Of a stretch of 64,000 nucleotides of DNA, positions 23,485 through 35,894 are shown one piece after another. Positions within the stretch are counted from its first letter, which is position 1. Each line of letters opens with the position of its first letter. The translations under genes were made by a program, and so were the position numbers. The stretch is from Rutpela maculata (taxonomy: Eukaryota; Arthropoda; Insecta; Coleoptera; Cerambycidae): positions 16,398,918 to 16,462,917 of the forward strand of contig OW386292.2 of NCBI GenBank assembly GCA_936432065.2. The letters are read 5' to 3'. The notes under the pieces were generated by a model. That model worked only from the letters and a program-made list of their open reading frames with translations. It was not told where the DNA came from and searched no databases.

Positions 23485-24404
23485 ACACTCAAAGAAAATG
23501 ATAGGTAAATTCAACCAAAAAGAGCATATGAAATCGCGCCTATCTAGTTTCATAGTTAAATCAATCAGAAAAGAATAGTCATACAACTTTATTTGTTTTC
23601 GTAAACAAATAGTAGTTTAATAATCATATCTTCTTGTAACAAACTAAATAGTACAATGACATTTTTTTATGTTCACTAACCATTTTCAATTTGGTCTACA
23701 ATTAAATAGTACAACGACTTTGTTTTTTGTTCACCAACTAATTTTTAGGTTGATCTACACTACTACACTTTATTGTATGATGAAGTTTTTTTTGGTTAGC
23801 CAAAATCTCAGTATTGAAACATCAGACCACCCAAACCAAAGATTAGAGATCGTTTATAAGATCCATCCAAATATATCGATGATCCCTGAGAGAATTTGAA
23901 CATTGCAATCATGTTATTAATTTTCTATAAATTCATAAGAGTATAAGATAATGCATGATTGATTATTGTCAGTGTCAGTTGTATGTGGCGTCATCTGGGA
24001 ATAATTTCTGTAATAGACTACGTGGTAAGCAAGCAAATTTTATGGTAGTTAGAACTTCTAGAAGACGACAATAATATTGGTTTGTCTACCAAGTACAATA
24101 ATACAGCGAACTAATACTGGGTTAGAATTACAATTCGATAATAGTTAAAAATAAAATATACTATTATCTAGTTTAATTTGACAGAATTCAACAAAATAAT
24201 AGTCAGACGAACAAAATAATAGTCTTATTCATCTATTTTTTAAGTTAATGTTTGTTTTGTTGTACAACAACTTTTTATTAATTAAAATAACAATCACCTC
24301 TTGTTTAAAAATACCATCAATATAGTTTGGTTTAACAAAATTAACGATATTTTTAGTTAACCATTTTTTTTTGTTGAATTTACCCATACTATTTCTTTGA
24401 GTGT
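23485..24404. mobile_element. Non-autonomous TIR element (about 920 bp)
   Basis: CACTCAAAGAAA..GATAGGTAAATTCAAC on the left answers GTTGAATTTACCCATACTAT..TTTGAGTG on the right. TA flanks both ends, fitting the Tc1/mariner group. There is no transposase inside, but a 255-bp module shared with 41514-41765 is present. Confidence 0.65.
23793..24047 (+). repeat. Shared 255-bp module, copy 1
   Basis: From TTGGTTAGCCAAAATCTCAG to AGCAAATTTTATGG it matches 41514-41765, including CCAAAGATTAGAGATCG and ATCGATGATCCCTGAGAGAA. Confidence 0.8.
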
Positions 24405-24498
24405 ATAAGTACCTAACTTATAATTATTCATTTTAATAACTCAGACTGGCAGAGTATATCAAGCAGGGGCGTAGCGAAGGGGTGGTGAATCGACCCAC

Positions 24499-25122
24499 CT
24501 CTCAAAATGGGCCTGTACTAAATTTTATCAAAAAATTTTAAGTAGAAACGATTTTGTAGTAAGAGAATGGTTAAATGACCATTTCGAAAATCGTTGGATT
24601 GAGCGAAACAGTCCTTTGATTGAGTGGCCGCCGAGATCCCCAAACTTAACGCCACTCGATTTTTTTCTTTGGGGTTTACTAAAACAAAAAGTATACAAAT
24701 CAAGGCCACAGACCGCACAAGAACTACGGGCTAGGGTTATACAAGCCTGCGCAGCCATTACTCCAGAACAAATACGAAAGGTAACTACGAACGTACGTAA
24801 AAGAATTGACGAGTGTATTGAAATAAATGGTGGATTAGTAGAAGTGACGAAAATCTAATTCTGGATAATTTTCGGAATTTTCTATTTTTTTCTTGTTTCA
24901 TTGTTCTTTAAAGCTTTTATTGCGTTTTTTAATTTGTAAAACTAAGCCTAAGAATATTTATACCATGTTACCATAGTTTAATTTCATTTCAATGTTTTTT
25001 CATGAATAACTTGAGAGAATAAATTTATGAAAATGGTAAGTATTGTGCATTTTTAATTTGGCTGCAAAATCGTTCCTACTTAAATTTTTTTTATAAAATT
25101 TAGTACAGGCCCATTTTGAGAG
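24499..25122 (+). mobile_element. Deletion derivative of a mariner-like element (624 bp)
   Basis: Inverted ends CTCTCAAAATGGGCCTGTAC at 24499 and its complement ending 25122, with at least 29 bp of match plus an imperfect extension to about 60 bp (TTTAAGTAGAAACGATTTTG). The interior is the 3' end of a transposase gene. No clean TA duplication is visible at these limits. Confidence 0.78.
24553..24858 (+). pseudogene. Mariner-like transposase, C-terminal fragment
   Basis: The fragment reads WLNDHFENRWIERN, then EWPPRSPNLTPLDFFLWG with the third catalytic Asp, and a C-terminal region (ITPEQIRKVTTNVRKRIDEC) ending at a stop at 24856-24858. The first two catalytic Asp residues are deleted. The motif pattern matches the DD41D-like transposase at 6113-7243 but from a different subfamily. 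Confidence 0.85.
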
Positions 25123-25329
25123 TGGTGAATCCAGTGCCGTACATAGATTTTTTTTTAAATCGCTAATATGAAATCTTAAAAATTTACTCCAAAAAACTGA
25201 CATAGTAGGCCTTGGATTTTGTAGAAATATGGCGTTCTTTGCTCCACAAATACAGTTCATCAAGATCTACATTTTAAAAAAAATCCGGTTAAAATCGCCC
25301 AATAAATAAAGACTTTACAAGGTGACTCT

Positions 25330-27130
25330 AGTTACATAGTTGTAAAAATAACAATAAAAAAAATAGAACTAAGGAAATATAGGAAAAAAACTGTAGATAA
25401 CATATTATTTCTAGTAGTTTGCAGGCAGTTGACTTGTTTTCGAAATAATTCTAAAATAGTTAGGGCTTTAAGGGTCGGAGGTAGCCGATTAAATATTTTT
25501 ACAGCGTTGTAGCTAAAGGATCTTCCAAAAAGGAGGTATTGTGTCGAGGAAAGTATATAAAGAGTTGTTTCTAATTGGGCGGTCATGTATGTCACTTGTC
25601 TTCATTAATTTATCATGTAGATATTCGAGAGTTTTCGACATGTCTACCTTGTAAACAAGACAAGCCATGTGAACTCCGAACCGCTCATCCAGGTTCAGCC
25701 ATTTTGAGTCATTGAGTTTATCAGAAATATGGTCATATTTTCTCAGATTATAACTATATGTTTTGTAGTCTTTAAAGGCTTACTTACTTAATGAATCACA
25801 TAGCTTTAATTTAACGTGGGTTGTAAGTTTATTTCTGTGCATATATAATACTTTAAGTCTACTGTAGGATTTCCGGATGATGTGGCTCACATGACTTTGA
25901 AACCTTAGATTATCATCAAGATATATTCCCAAGTTGTTACAATATATAGATGGTGTTAAAGTTACTCCATTTAAATTAATGATAAAATTTGGGTTATTCA
26001 GAAGTGTTTCTCTGTGCCTGCCAAATACTAAGAGTTGTGTTTTAAATTCATATAGGCTTTTGATATATGACAAATGGTGGTTAATTATCCTAATCCTCGT
26101 TAATTTTATTTAAAGCAATAGCAGCCTCATTTAACGAAAAAATATCTGAAAATCATCAGCATATTGATGTGAGCTACAGTGCTTCAAAAATTTAGAAAAA
26201 TTAGCGCAGTAAATGGAGAAAAGTAGTGGGCCTAACACACTACCCTGAGGAACGCCTTTTTTGACATCAATTTTATCAGACCGCACACCGTCTATAATCA
26301 CTCTTTGACTTCTGTTACCTAGATAATTAGAAAAAAAAATGTACAACAACTTCACCGAGGCCAAAGTATTTCAACTTAGTACACAAAACTGAATGGTCTA
26401 AGGTATCGAAGGCTTTACTGTAATCTAATAAAACTAGACAAGAATTTTTCTGATTATCAACAGCTCTGTATAACAATAACAATGTATAGTAATGTAGTGG
26501 TTGTACTGTGTCCTCTACGGAATCCTGACTGGGTGACATTATTATTATCTAGATAGGCAGCCAGTTGTTTATACACAATTTTTTCTAGTATTTTAGAAAT
26601 AGTGGGAAGGATAGTATTAGGACGAAAATCGGAGGTACTTAAAGGATTGCTAGTTTTAGGCACAGGAATGACATAAGCTTCTTTCCAACTATTGGGAAAT
26701 GTTCCAGTAGACAAACATTTATTAATTATACATGTTAAGTGTTAAATAAGGTATAACTAACGTTAACATTTTTAAGTTGACGTCATCAGAGCCCCTAGCA
26801 TTAGACTTAATACTTTTAAATATTTTTTCCATTTTTTTTACCGAAATAGGCTGAAAATTAAATTCTCTATCAACACCAAGGAATTTTTTCTCGTCAAACG
26901 TGTTGGCAATAAATGCTTCATCTATATTACCTTGAGGAATCTTGTTTACAAAATAACCATTAAACTCATTAGAATTATATTTTCCAACATTGACAACATT
27001 GTTATCCCTAAAACTAATTTCATAAATCCCGGACCTTTCGTTTCATTCAATTTTATCAATTGAGTTGCCTAAGAGTTGTTGCAATTCATTTCCCCATGTA
27101 CGAACAACTGTATATCTAAGATTTCAAAAA
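25330..27130 (-). pseudogene. Decayed LINE reverse transcriptase (Jockey/CR1 type)
   Basis: Pieces in several minus-strand frames follow the normal order. A pre-RT region lies at about 26860-27130 (SNEFNGYFVNKIPQGN). RT lies at 26131-26714: GTFPNSWKEAYVIPVPK, GFRRGHSTTT, LLDYSKAFDTLDH, GVPQGSVLGPLLFSIY, catalytic QYADDF. Thumb pieces lie at 25780-26073, and a C-terminal SFSYNAVKIFNRLPPTLK lies at 25332-25595. At least four frameshifts are needed. It is distinct from the 20-23 kb LINE and older. Confidence 0.85.
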
Positions 27131-27910
27131 TCCTGCTTAGACCACGGGTGAACCAGAATTGATACAAATCAATTGAAGTCGAGATTAAGCTTCTCGGTGA
27201 TCTAAATTTTAAAAAGCTGATTTAGCATATATCTATATGTTTAAACCTATGTGAAGCAATGACTGTATTGTTTTTACTCAAGGCCAACACCATTAATATA
27301 TTTCTGGTAGAAATTGTTATCTATAATTAAATAAGGGCAATATATAAAGCAAGACGAAGATTGCCATCTACAGTGACCTACTTTTATTATGGCTATATTC
27401 AAGAAATTAAGAATGTGCGTTTTTAGAAGGTACATACATTTATTTACACAACGTTGGTCTATATACATTTGTATAAAGGGGCCGCAGAAAATTATAGGTT
27501 CCTAGACACAATCAGGAGTAATCGAGTTATAATGATTGTGGTTGTTTAAGTTGCAAATGTAATGCAAGATTGTGCTAAATCCAAATACTAGAAAATCTGA
27601 AATAATGTTGTAATAACATGTGTACTTGTAATAACGTGTTATAGGCTAATCAATCTAGGGGTGAGGTAGAAAAAAAATAGAAATAAACTGATCTCTGTTC
27701 GAAAAAAATGGCCGCCTTCTTGGTTTTTGCCTTTTATGAAAAAAATTCAAGAGATCTTGTTTGTGGGGAATTAATGAACTCATGATGTTTACTACTCTTT
27801 TTTTTTTTTCTAAAATATGACCCCCATCTTGAATTATTTTGTTTTTTCAAATATCTCGATAAATACTACTTTTACGGAACAAATCAAATATACCGTAATT
27901 GTTCAGGGAA
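27131..27910. other. No gene recognised
   Basis: Spacer; no motif recognised in any frame. Confidence 0.45.
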
Positions 27911-28232
27911 CAGGGTGGACCAAATTAGATTTGATTTGAGGTTTTCGCTAAAAATGGCAAATAGACAAAATAGGTGTCCTGAGATCGATTTTCGAGAAAC
28001 AAACGATGGCGCAAATCGCGATCGTCTATCTTTTTCGACTACCGAGCGTTTTTTAAAAATTGGCATTTTTGGATGACCTCTATATCTCAATTACCATGTG
28101 TCGAATCAAAAATTAAGTAACACATTCTTAAGGCACTCTTTTGAGAAGAATGCGTTCATGATAAGAAGATTATGCAAGACTCAGTGCTCGAGATATAGAC
28201 ATAACTTGGGTTTTTTTTAATGGAACACCCTG
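27911..28232 (+). repeat. Repeat module B, copy 2
   Basis: Starts CAGGGTGGACC and ends GGAACACCCTG followed by TA. It matches copy 1 (3769-3980) and, inverted, copy 3 (29808-30105). Confidence 0.75.
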
Positions 28233-28587
28233 TAAATTATTTCTTTATTCGATCACAACTTAAATTAGCTATCCAACGATATATCATATATCATATTTAT
28301 CTCTAGAAAAAGTGGTTAATTTTCCAAAAATTTAATATATTTGTGAGGAGGCCATGGAAAACTGTTAACAAACAACACTTCTTATAATATAACATAATTT
28401 TGCCAAAAATAGGAAAACTAAACTACGATAAATGTTCGAATTGTCTTCCATTGACATCTATGCATATTTATCGCTTTTCTAATATTTATTAAGGCCATGG
28501 TAAAAAACAAAAAATCGAAATCCCAGATAACACACAACATTCGTGGAATAATCTGTAAATCTTCCGAAAAGATTATTAATTATTAAT

Positions 28588-29340
28588 ATTCCCATAATAT
28601 TCTTGTAATATATATATATATTTAGTAGAACGTTACTGTAATATTCGTCGTAAAATATTATGAGAGGAATATTCGCGTAATATCCATCACAGTTAATTCT
28701 TATAATATGTAGAAGAAATATACTTTTAATATTCCCAGAGAAGATATAGTTGCATATACATATTGTAGAATATAACTGTTATATTAGTTAAAAAATATTA
28801 TGGGAGGAATATTCGCGTAATATTAATTGCAGTTAACTCTTATAATATATAGAAGAAATATACTTTTAACATTCCCAGAGAAGATATAGTTGCTCATACA
28901 TTTTATAGAATATAACTGTAATATTCGTTAAAAAATATTATGAAAGGAATATTAGCGCAATATTCATCACAGTTAGTTCTTATAAAATGTAGAAGAAATA
29001 TGCTTTTAATATTCCCAGAGAAGATATAGTTGCATATACACTTTGTAGAATATAACTGTCATATTCGTTAGAGAATATTAAGAGAGGAATATTCACATAA
29101 TATTCATCACAGTTAATTCTTATAATACCTATATAGAAAAAAAAATTGTTTTTATTATTTCCAGGAATGATACAATTTTTTTACAATTTTGTAGAATGTT
29201 ACTGTAATATTTGTTAGAAAATATTATGAGAGGAATATTCGTGTAATGTTCATCATAGTTAATTCATATACTATACAAAAAATATGTGCTAATATTCCCA
29301 GAGATGATAAAATATCATAAATTTTGTAGAACATTTAGCG
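28588..29340 (+). repeat. Tandem satellite, about 5 units of 140 bp
   Basis: The phrase CCCAGAGAAGATATAGTTGC recurs at 28734, 28874 and 29014, exactly 140 bp apart, with more diverged units before (from about 28588) and after (about 29160 and 29297). Each unit also holds GAGGAATATTCGCGTAATAT and CACAGTTAATTCTTATAATA. Confidence 0.9.
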
Positions 29341-29390
29341 AACTGGACATTAATAAACAACAAAGTATTTTAGATATTGTTTAATTTTTA

Positions 29391-29628
29391 GGAAATAATG
29401 GTCCTATTTTGTGGCCAGCTAGATCTCCCGATATAATCCCTGTCGACTTTTGGCTTTGGGGTTATTTAAAAAATATTTTATATATATAGAGAACGTTCTA
29501 ATAACATACAATTGGAAAACAAAACATTAGCTGCGTTTCGGGCAATAACTCCTGTCATGATTGGAAATGCAACAAATGCTGTACGGAGGTGTCAAAAATG
29601 CATAGATGGAAGACATTTATTGCAGTTT
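29391..29628 (+). pseudogene. Mariner-like transposase, C-terminal fragment
   Basis: The frame reads PILWPARSPDIIPVDFWLWG with the third catalytic Asp, then a stop, then a tail (AFRAITPVMIGNAT, RRCQKCIDG) typical of the same transposase group. A mirror trace of the same tail lies at 28430-28480 on the minus strand, inside the left arm. Confidence 0.8.
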
Positions 29629-29807
29629 AGGTTTTCCTATTTTGGCAAAATTATTTTATATTATAAGAAGTGTTGTTGTTCTTGATTTGGTTTTCCATGG
29701 CCTCCTCACAAATATATTAAATTTTTCGAAAATTAACCACTTTCTCTAGAGACAAATACACTATTGGATAGCTATTTTAAGTTGTGATCGAATAATGAAA
29801 TAATTTA

Positions 29808-30105
29808 CAGGGTGTTCCATATAAAAAACACAAGTTATGTCGATATCTCGAAAACTAAGGCATACATAATTTTCTTCTTATCAGCAACTGATTCTACTCA
29901 AAAAAGATCTTTTCGATTCGACACTTGGTAATTGAGACATAGAGGTCATCCAAAAATGCCAATTTTCCAAAAACGCAGTGTAGATCGGTAGTTGAAAAAG
30001 ATAGACGATCGCGGTTTGCGAAATTGTTTGTTTCTCAAAAATCCTATATTGGTTTTTGTCTATCTGCCATAGTTTTAGAGAAAACTCCAAATCCCATCTA
30101 ATTTG
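29808..30105 (-). repeat. Repeat module B, copy 3 (inverted)
   Basis: Starts CAGGGTGTTCCAT after TA at 29806-29807 and runs to CATCTAATTTG; inverted relative to copy 2. Confidence 0.75.
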
Positions 30106-30601
30106 CACATTATTAACAGGGGTAGCATATTTGATGTGAGTGCCATATTTTCCAAAATATTTAGCATTTGAACTATTTATTCGCCTTATACCTATCTTAT
30201 ATTGGTAAATAAATATTTATGTTCTATTTTTATACTTCTGTATCTCCTAAACCATTAATTCTAAATATATTATAAAAAAACATAGCTCATCCTGTGTTTA
30301 TTATAGGCTTTCTTATAGGAAAACTGTTTTGAGATACCTATATTCTCAATTAAAATCTCAATTTCCAAGTCGTTATACCATAAAGACTATCAATTTATAT
30401 GAGAAATTGCATACACCCTGTTTCTCAAAATTTGATTATTCAGTGACACCCCCCTGGTGTCATCCACACCCTATAAATTAGCAAGCCTGGCATAAACATT
30501 TATTTGGTGCCGTTAATATTGAATTAGTTCAAAATAATGAAATTTATTTCATGACATTATTTTTAAATGAAAACCTCTAATTACTGTGCATACTACTATC
30601 T
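30106..30601. other. No gene recognised
   Basis: Spacer between two elements; no motif recognised. Confidence 0.45.
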
Positions 30602-32967
30602 GGGTGTATCTCTACTAATGGGAAAATTTGTGTCCAGAGGCAACTAAATGTCAAAAAATACAAAATACTAACATTTTTTTCATTAATATTAAAGTAAATG
30701 ATTGGTTATGTTGACCCTACATCTAAGGTATAACTACAAATTGCCGAAATTTTAAAATTTTATGTAAATAGCAGTGACGTAGCCAGGATTTTTATTCGGG
30801 GGGGGGTCCGAACATTTTTTTGTAAGTATATTATCTAGGTATTGTTATATAGCTTTCGCACAATTCTTATGTAAATTGGCGTACAGTCAAATTGGCTGAA
30901 TTTTTAATATGTTGTAGATTTTGACTTTCTGATCAAAAACTCTCATGGGCCCAACTCGATCCTATGTCTAGTTTCCGAGATACTGCTCAAGAAATGTACA
31001 AGAATGACCTTTTGTACAATTTAAATAATTTCGAATTCATGATTTGTTCATGCATTTTATATTGTGATTCGTTCTAGTAGCTCTTTATAATATTTTGCAC
31101 TAAAAGCATTTGTTGTTTCAATAAAAATAGCGTAGAAAAAATTAAAGTTTGAAAAATGTTGGCGAAGGCGCCGGGAAATCTATAGAAAAATAACAAGTGA
31201 AAATAATATTTGGTCATATTGGCCAAAACATTTTTTTCATAAAGTATGTGTCTTCCTGATCAAAAAACTTTAATTGAAAAACTTTCGGAAATTGCTTCTT
31301 TGACCTCTAACACCCCATCAATAAATTAAAAGTTCGACAAGATACAGAATTTTACAAGAATTTATAGTTGTATCTCGAATACTAGACGAGACTAGACTAG
31401 ATCGAGATGGGTCCATGAGAGTTTTTAATCAGAAAGTCACATACATATGCAACATATTAACAACAGCATATTAAAAATTCAGCCAATTTGACTATGCCAA
31501 TTTGCATAAGAATTGTGCGGGGTGCTTTAGTTGAACTATTCAACAACTTATATTCCAAGTAACTGGCGACTATGCAAATTAACGTGGATTTCGCTTGGCT
31601 AGTAATAAAAATAAATTGAATTTACTTATGATTCCACAAGGTTTTATACATTTGACTGAATTAAGGCTCCGCCCTGTCAATATTGCTGCAATAAATTGCA
31701 AGAAATTAGGATTTGCAAAGGGACTGGTTGGAATCAAGATTTGTAATCGGCCAAAAAAAATTTTTGACTAAAACCGAAAATAAAATCAATATAATAATTT
31801 TAAATATCATGTCTATCAATTATACAAATGTCACTAATTTCGGGGGGGGGTCCGGACCCCCAGGACCCTCCTGGCTACGTCACTGTAAATAGAGTTAAAT
31901 TGTCAGTACCCTGGTGTGTCCCAAACCTGAAATCAAAGATACCAACTGTTGTAAATATTAAATTTTCTTTTTATTCATTATTATTATTATTACTCAAACT
32001 ATTTTATGATAATGGTTGTTGGCAATGTACATTGTTATATGATCTTTTTTGAAAATTATCATCTCAAAATACTGCATAAAACATTGTCCTAGACTTTTTG
32101 ACGTCAGTCCCCAGCCACATTTAAAAATCTGTTGGAAGCGAATCTACGTCTGGATTAACCACGTAATTATGCTAAACGGAACGCATCCAACATGAAGTTT
32201 GTACGAATGAAACATGACGTTTTGGCGCTATTTTGTTTAGTAGTGAATCGGTCTTTGGTGCTAAGCAAACGTGTCTGGACTACGCAATAAATCAGTTCCC
32301 TGGTTAGCTTTTTTGGGTTGAATTTTCTCGATTTGAATTATTGTTCAGTTATTATACATTTTATAAACAAAAATATACTACTATTGCCACTAGTGGATTG
32401 CGTAATTATTGTAACTTTTTTAATAACGATCGATTCTTAACGAATTTGTCAGTACCCTGTCGTCAGCCCCCTGCCAAAAAATAATAATAAATTAATAATT
32501 ACCTAGTTTTTATATAAAAGTCGACACAAAAATTGATATTCTGAAGATATTCTTGAGTTCTTAAGAACCAGATATTAGATTTTACGTGTAGAAGTTGATT
32601 TTCATTTTCTTTTTGATTTAGAATTGTTTTCTTTTTTGAGAATTTTAATTTTTCTTTCAAAAGAATTTTGTTAATTTATGTTACTCTAGAGAATAATAGA
32701 AAACTTTAAATATAATAATCTACTGTAATTTCTTTAATTTTTGTTCCACAAAGTCAATTCAATGGGCAAAGGTCTCAGTACCCTGGAATCATATTTTAGT
32801 AAATCGTAAATAAAATGAATACTGCTGGATAATTTGACTGGCCCTTCATAATAGAGGAAGAGTTAGACTGTACCTTTATATTAAAGTAGTGTTATCCCCT
32901 ATTAATTAAAAAAAAGTCCTCGGACAAACTTGTATGGGCAGATTTCCCGTTAGTAGAGAAACACCCA
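30602..32967. mobile_element. TIR element of unassigned class (2.4 kb)
   Basis: TGGGTGTATCTCTACTAATG at 30602 answers the complement of TTAGTAGAGAAACACCCA ending 32967. No transposase motif is seen. A hAT-like element (30772-31884) sits inside, and the motif TCAGTACCCTG occurs three times (31903, 32449, 32775). The class is unknown and the target duplication unclear. Confidence 0.6.
30772..31884. mobile_element. Non-autonomous hAT-like element (1.1 kb)
   Basis: The ends CAGTGACGTAGCCAGGA and TCCTGGCTACGTCACT are flanked by the 8-bp direct repeat GTAAATAG (30764-30771 and 31885-31892), the duplication length of hAT elements. G-rich GGGGGGGGTCCG runs follow each terminus. Inner inverted repeats (about 30863-30975 and 31395-31519, with CAAATTGGCTGAATTTTTAA) make it a foldback. 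No coding. Confidence 0.8.
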
Positions 32968-33450
32968 TCTATATCTTATTTATTTTATTTTCAAAAAAAT
33001 GCTATGGAATGTTCAACAATTAAACAAAAACTTCAATAAATCGGTGAAGGGTACATACAATGTTTACATTTATTTACTATATGAATCGAAAATAAAACAG
33101 GTATTTATTTAATGTGAAACCTCGCCGAGCAACTCGCAGTATAAACATTTTGACTGAATTTTGCAGTTTTAAAAAAATTGTTTTCGCAATCAACTACAAT
33201 TTGCAAAAATATTGTCTATAATTAATTAAAACTACAAGTCCTAAACTTAAATCAGGGTAATAATATAAAGAATATTCTTCATCATATCCAAAAGGAAATG
33301 ATTAAGTGTACAACATATTTACGAAATGTGTTATCTAAACATCATTGTAGGAAACTGCCGTTGCAAAAACAATTAATTTTGCACATCTGAAGTAATAATC
33401 GCGAATGTTAGAAAACGCAGCTAATAATCCTCAAACTACTTGGATAAATA
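32968..33450. other. No gene recognised
   Basis: Spacer; no motif recognised. Confidence 0.4.
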
Positions 33451-33682
33451 GTACAGGAAAACTTTACTGTATCTCGAAAAAAAATGTGTGCAGACCTTAA
33501 ACTTTGGTTATAGGTTCAAAATAGGCCAAAGTTCACGAAACAAAAAAGTTTAGGAGTTTTACGGATCTGCGGTAACCTATAGGGGATGAAAAGAAGTATT
33601 TTTAATTAAAAAAATCGTTATCTTTAATTTGGTGTTTTTATATTTAATTTTATAGCAATAATTAACCGAAATACTAGATGGT

Positions 33683-34591
33683 GCGGGAGCTAAGTGGCTT
33701 TTTCGAACACTCATCGTTACAAACATTTTCTATTCGCTGATTAATTCTATCGAACTTAAATAACGACAAGATAGACTTCTGGCATATGTCAGCCCGTCGA
33801 GTTGGCCATGGTTCAAGATATAAAAATCAGTGAAATTATATCATCGTTACAAAGCCAATTTTTTTGTGTGTACACATTTTATGTTTAGAATGAATAAAAT
33901 AAGATCGCCAGAAAGTGTGGGCCATCAGGGGCGCAACCAGAAAGGTCAAAGAGGTAAAAAAACGGAGTTATATAACATCATCGTTACAAACTTTTTTTAA
34001 GGTTGAGCATGTTTATTTAAATGTTTTGAACACAGAAAAAAATTTCCAGAAAGAAACTCCCGTCAGTAAGGCTAGCCAGAAAGAAAATGTTTAGGATTTT
34101 TGAAGAAAATTGGATTTTTTTCGCATATTTATCTCAGAACTCTAAACTCATCGTTACAAGTTTTGGCTCCTTTTTAAAACGTAAATATAAGCTCCTTCAA
34201 CAATAGAATAGCCTTCTCGTAAAGTTCTCAGTGTCAACAAAAGTACCATAGGCTCTTAAATATACAGGAATTTAACACTTTCGGCTAACTTGACTCCGTA
34301 CCATGCCTCAGATGTATTGTACCATTATTACCTTTCTGGCTGCGCTTCCTGACGGCCCACACTTTCTGGCGATCATATTTTATTCATTCTAAACATAAAA
34401 TGTGTACACACAAAAAAATTAGCCTTGTAACGATGACATGATTTCAATGATTTTTAAAGTGTTCGTGACGCTCCTGACAGGAGGTGCCCCGCCAGAAGCC
34501 AATTTTATGAATCGTTATCATCCATTAAACCATAAAAATATCTCAAAGTTCATAAAACGATGAGCTGCCGAAAAAAACACCTAGCTCCCGC
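33683..34591. mobile_element. Foldback element inside the large palindrome (about 0.9 kb)
   Basis: GCGGGAGCTAAGTGGCTTTT at 33683 answers the complement of AAAAAACACCTAGCTCCCGC ending 34591. Inner arms (33815-33925 and 34335-34450) pair through ACACATTTTATGTTTAGAAT and GCCAGAAAGTGTGGGCC. No coding. Confidence 0.75.
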
Positions 34592-34944
34592 TCTAAGAGG
34601 TTTTAACTTCGGAATAACGTCATATGAATTATATCTCGTTCATTTTTGGCAGCTTAATAATAAATGAATAAAACAACGAAGTTTCTATATTATGCGAGCG
34701 CTTGCTAATTTATAAGGGGGTGGTTGCCACCTCTTTTCATGGAGTGGAACCTGCGAGAGTATTAAATTTTAAGAGGAAAAGGTTGTGTGCAACTTTTCAT
34801 ATGATAGATTTAAGTTGTAACTATTAGAAAATTTGGGATTTTAGCTTGAAAAAGTGGTATTTCAAATATGTTTTCGTCAAATAACTCGAGAGGTATTACA
34901 TTGAGCAAAAACATGCTAGAGACAAATTAGAAAGCTACTAAATT

Positions 34945-35068
34945 CTTCCAGATCTCCGAAACTATTAACTCTACAAAAATTAGAAAAAAAAAAACGATCC
35001 TTAACTAAGGATGAATTTCGTTTTCTTTTCTAATTTTTGTAGAGTTAATAGTTTCGGAGATCTGGAAG
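34945..35068. repeat. Perfect 43-bp-arm hairpin
   Basis: The left arm 34945-34987 (CTTCCAGATCTCCGAAAC...) and right arm 35026-35068 (...GTTTCGGAGATCTGGAAG) are perfect complements. The 38-nt interval contains a second palindrome, ATCCTTA-AC-TAAGGAT. Confidence 0.92.
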
Positions 35069-35894
35069 TCTAAAGAAGGTGTCCGAACGTTTATAAGACG
35101 AAGTATTTAGTTTAAATGTTAAATATCTCAGAAACTATGGTACTTAGGTCAAAAACGCTAATAACCAAAATGAAAAACTATTAATTAGGCTTTCAAATGA
35201 TTTTCCTTCCTATTTTTATAGCATAAAAAAACAAAGAAGTTATGAACAGAAACGTACTTTTTCACTTTTTTTTTTTTTAATAAAAATGTCGGAATTTTAT
35301 TAATGTAAGTAGTGAGCAATTGAAAAAATATATTCCCATATTAGTCCAGTCGTAAAGTAAAAACTACACCAGAAGCTCACAAAAAATGTTATCTGAGATT
35401 TTCTTTCAGTAACTGTTAGTGGAGGGGTTATACATCACAAAACTAAAAGTAACTAGATTTCTAGGGTTTTTAAAGTCGTGTTGGTAAAAATTGATTTTTT
35501 CCCGATTTTTTTGATATATTTGCCAATTGTTAACATATTATAAAAAATAGACTCAATATCAAATACATTCATTTAATAACTTTATTTTGTAACCATAAAA
35601 AATAGTAAAAGTCCCTATATGTTTTGTAATTTGGAGATTGTGTAAGTAATTTTTTTTTTTTTAATTTTTTTGCCAATTGTTAACATGTTATGGAAAAAGA
35701 AGCAAATGAAAGATTTAATAACTTTATATCATAAAGAATTATAAAAGTCACTATATTTTTACTAATTTTGAGATTATGTCAAAAGTAACCAAAGGAAACA
35801 CTTTAGTAATGAGTTTTGATCGGAGTTTATTTACAAATTTTAAAAAAATATATTTTACAATAGCATTTTTTTTCCTGAGAAATTTAGTATAATT

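Larger units (their letters stand above)
27911..30105. mobile_element. Palindromic mariner-like element with internal satellite
   Basis: The left end CAGGGTGGACCAAATTAGAT at 27911 is mirrored by ATCCCATCTAATTTG at 30091-30105, where the last bases are lost. Arms of about 520-570 bp pair through GGCCATGGAAAAC / GTTTTCCATGGCC and TTTTGCCAAAAATAGG / CCTATTTTGGCAAAA. Each arm holds a complete module B (27911-28232, 29808-30105) bounded by CAGGGTG at both of its ends. Between the arms lie a 140-bp tandem repeat and the last part of a transposase. Confidence 0.8.
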
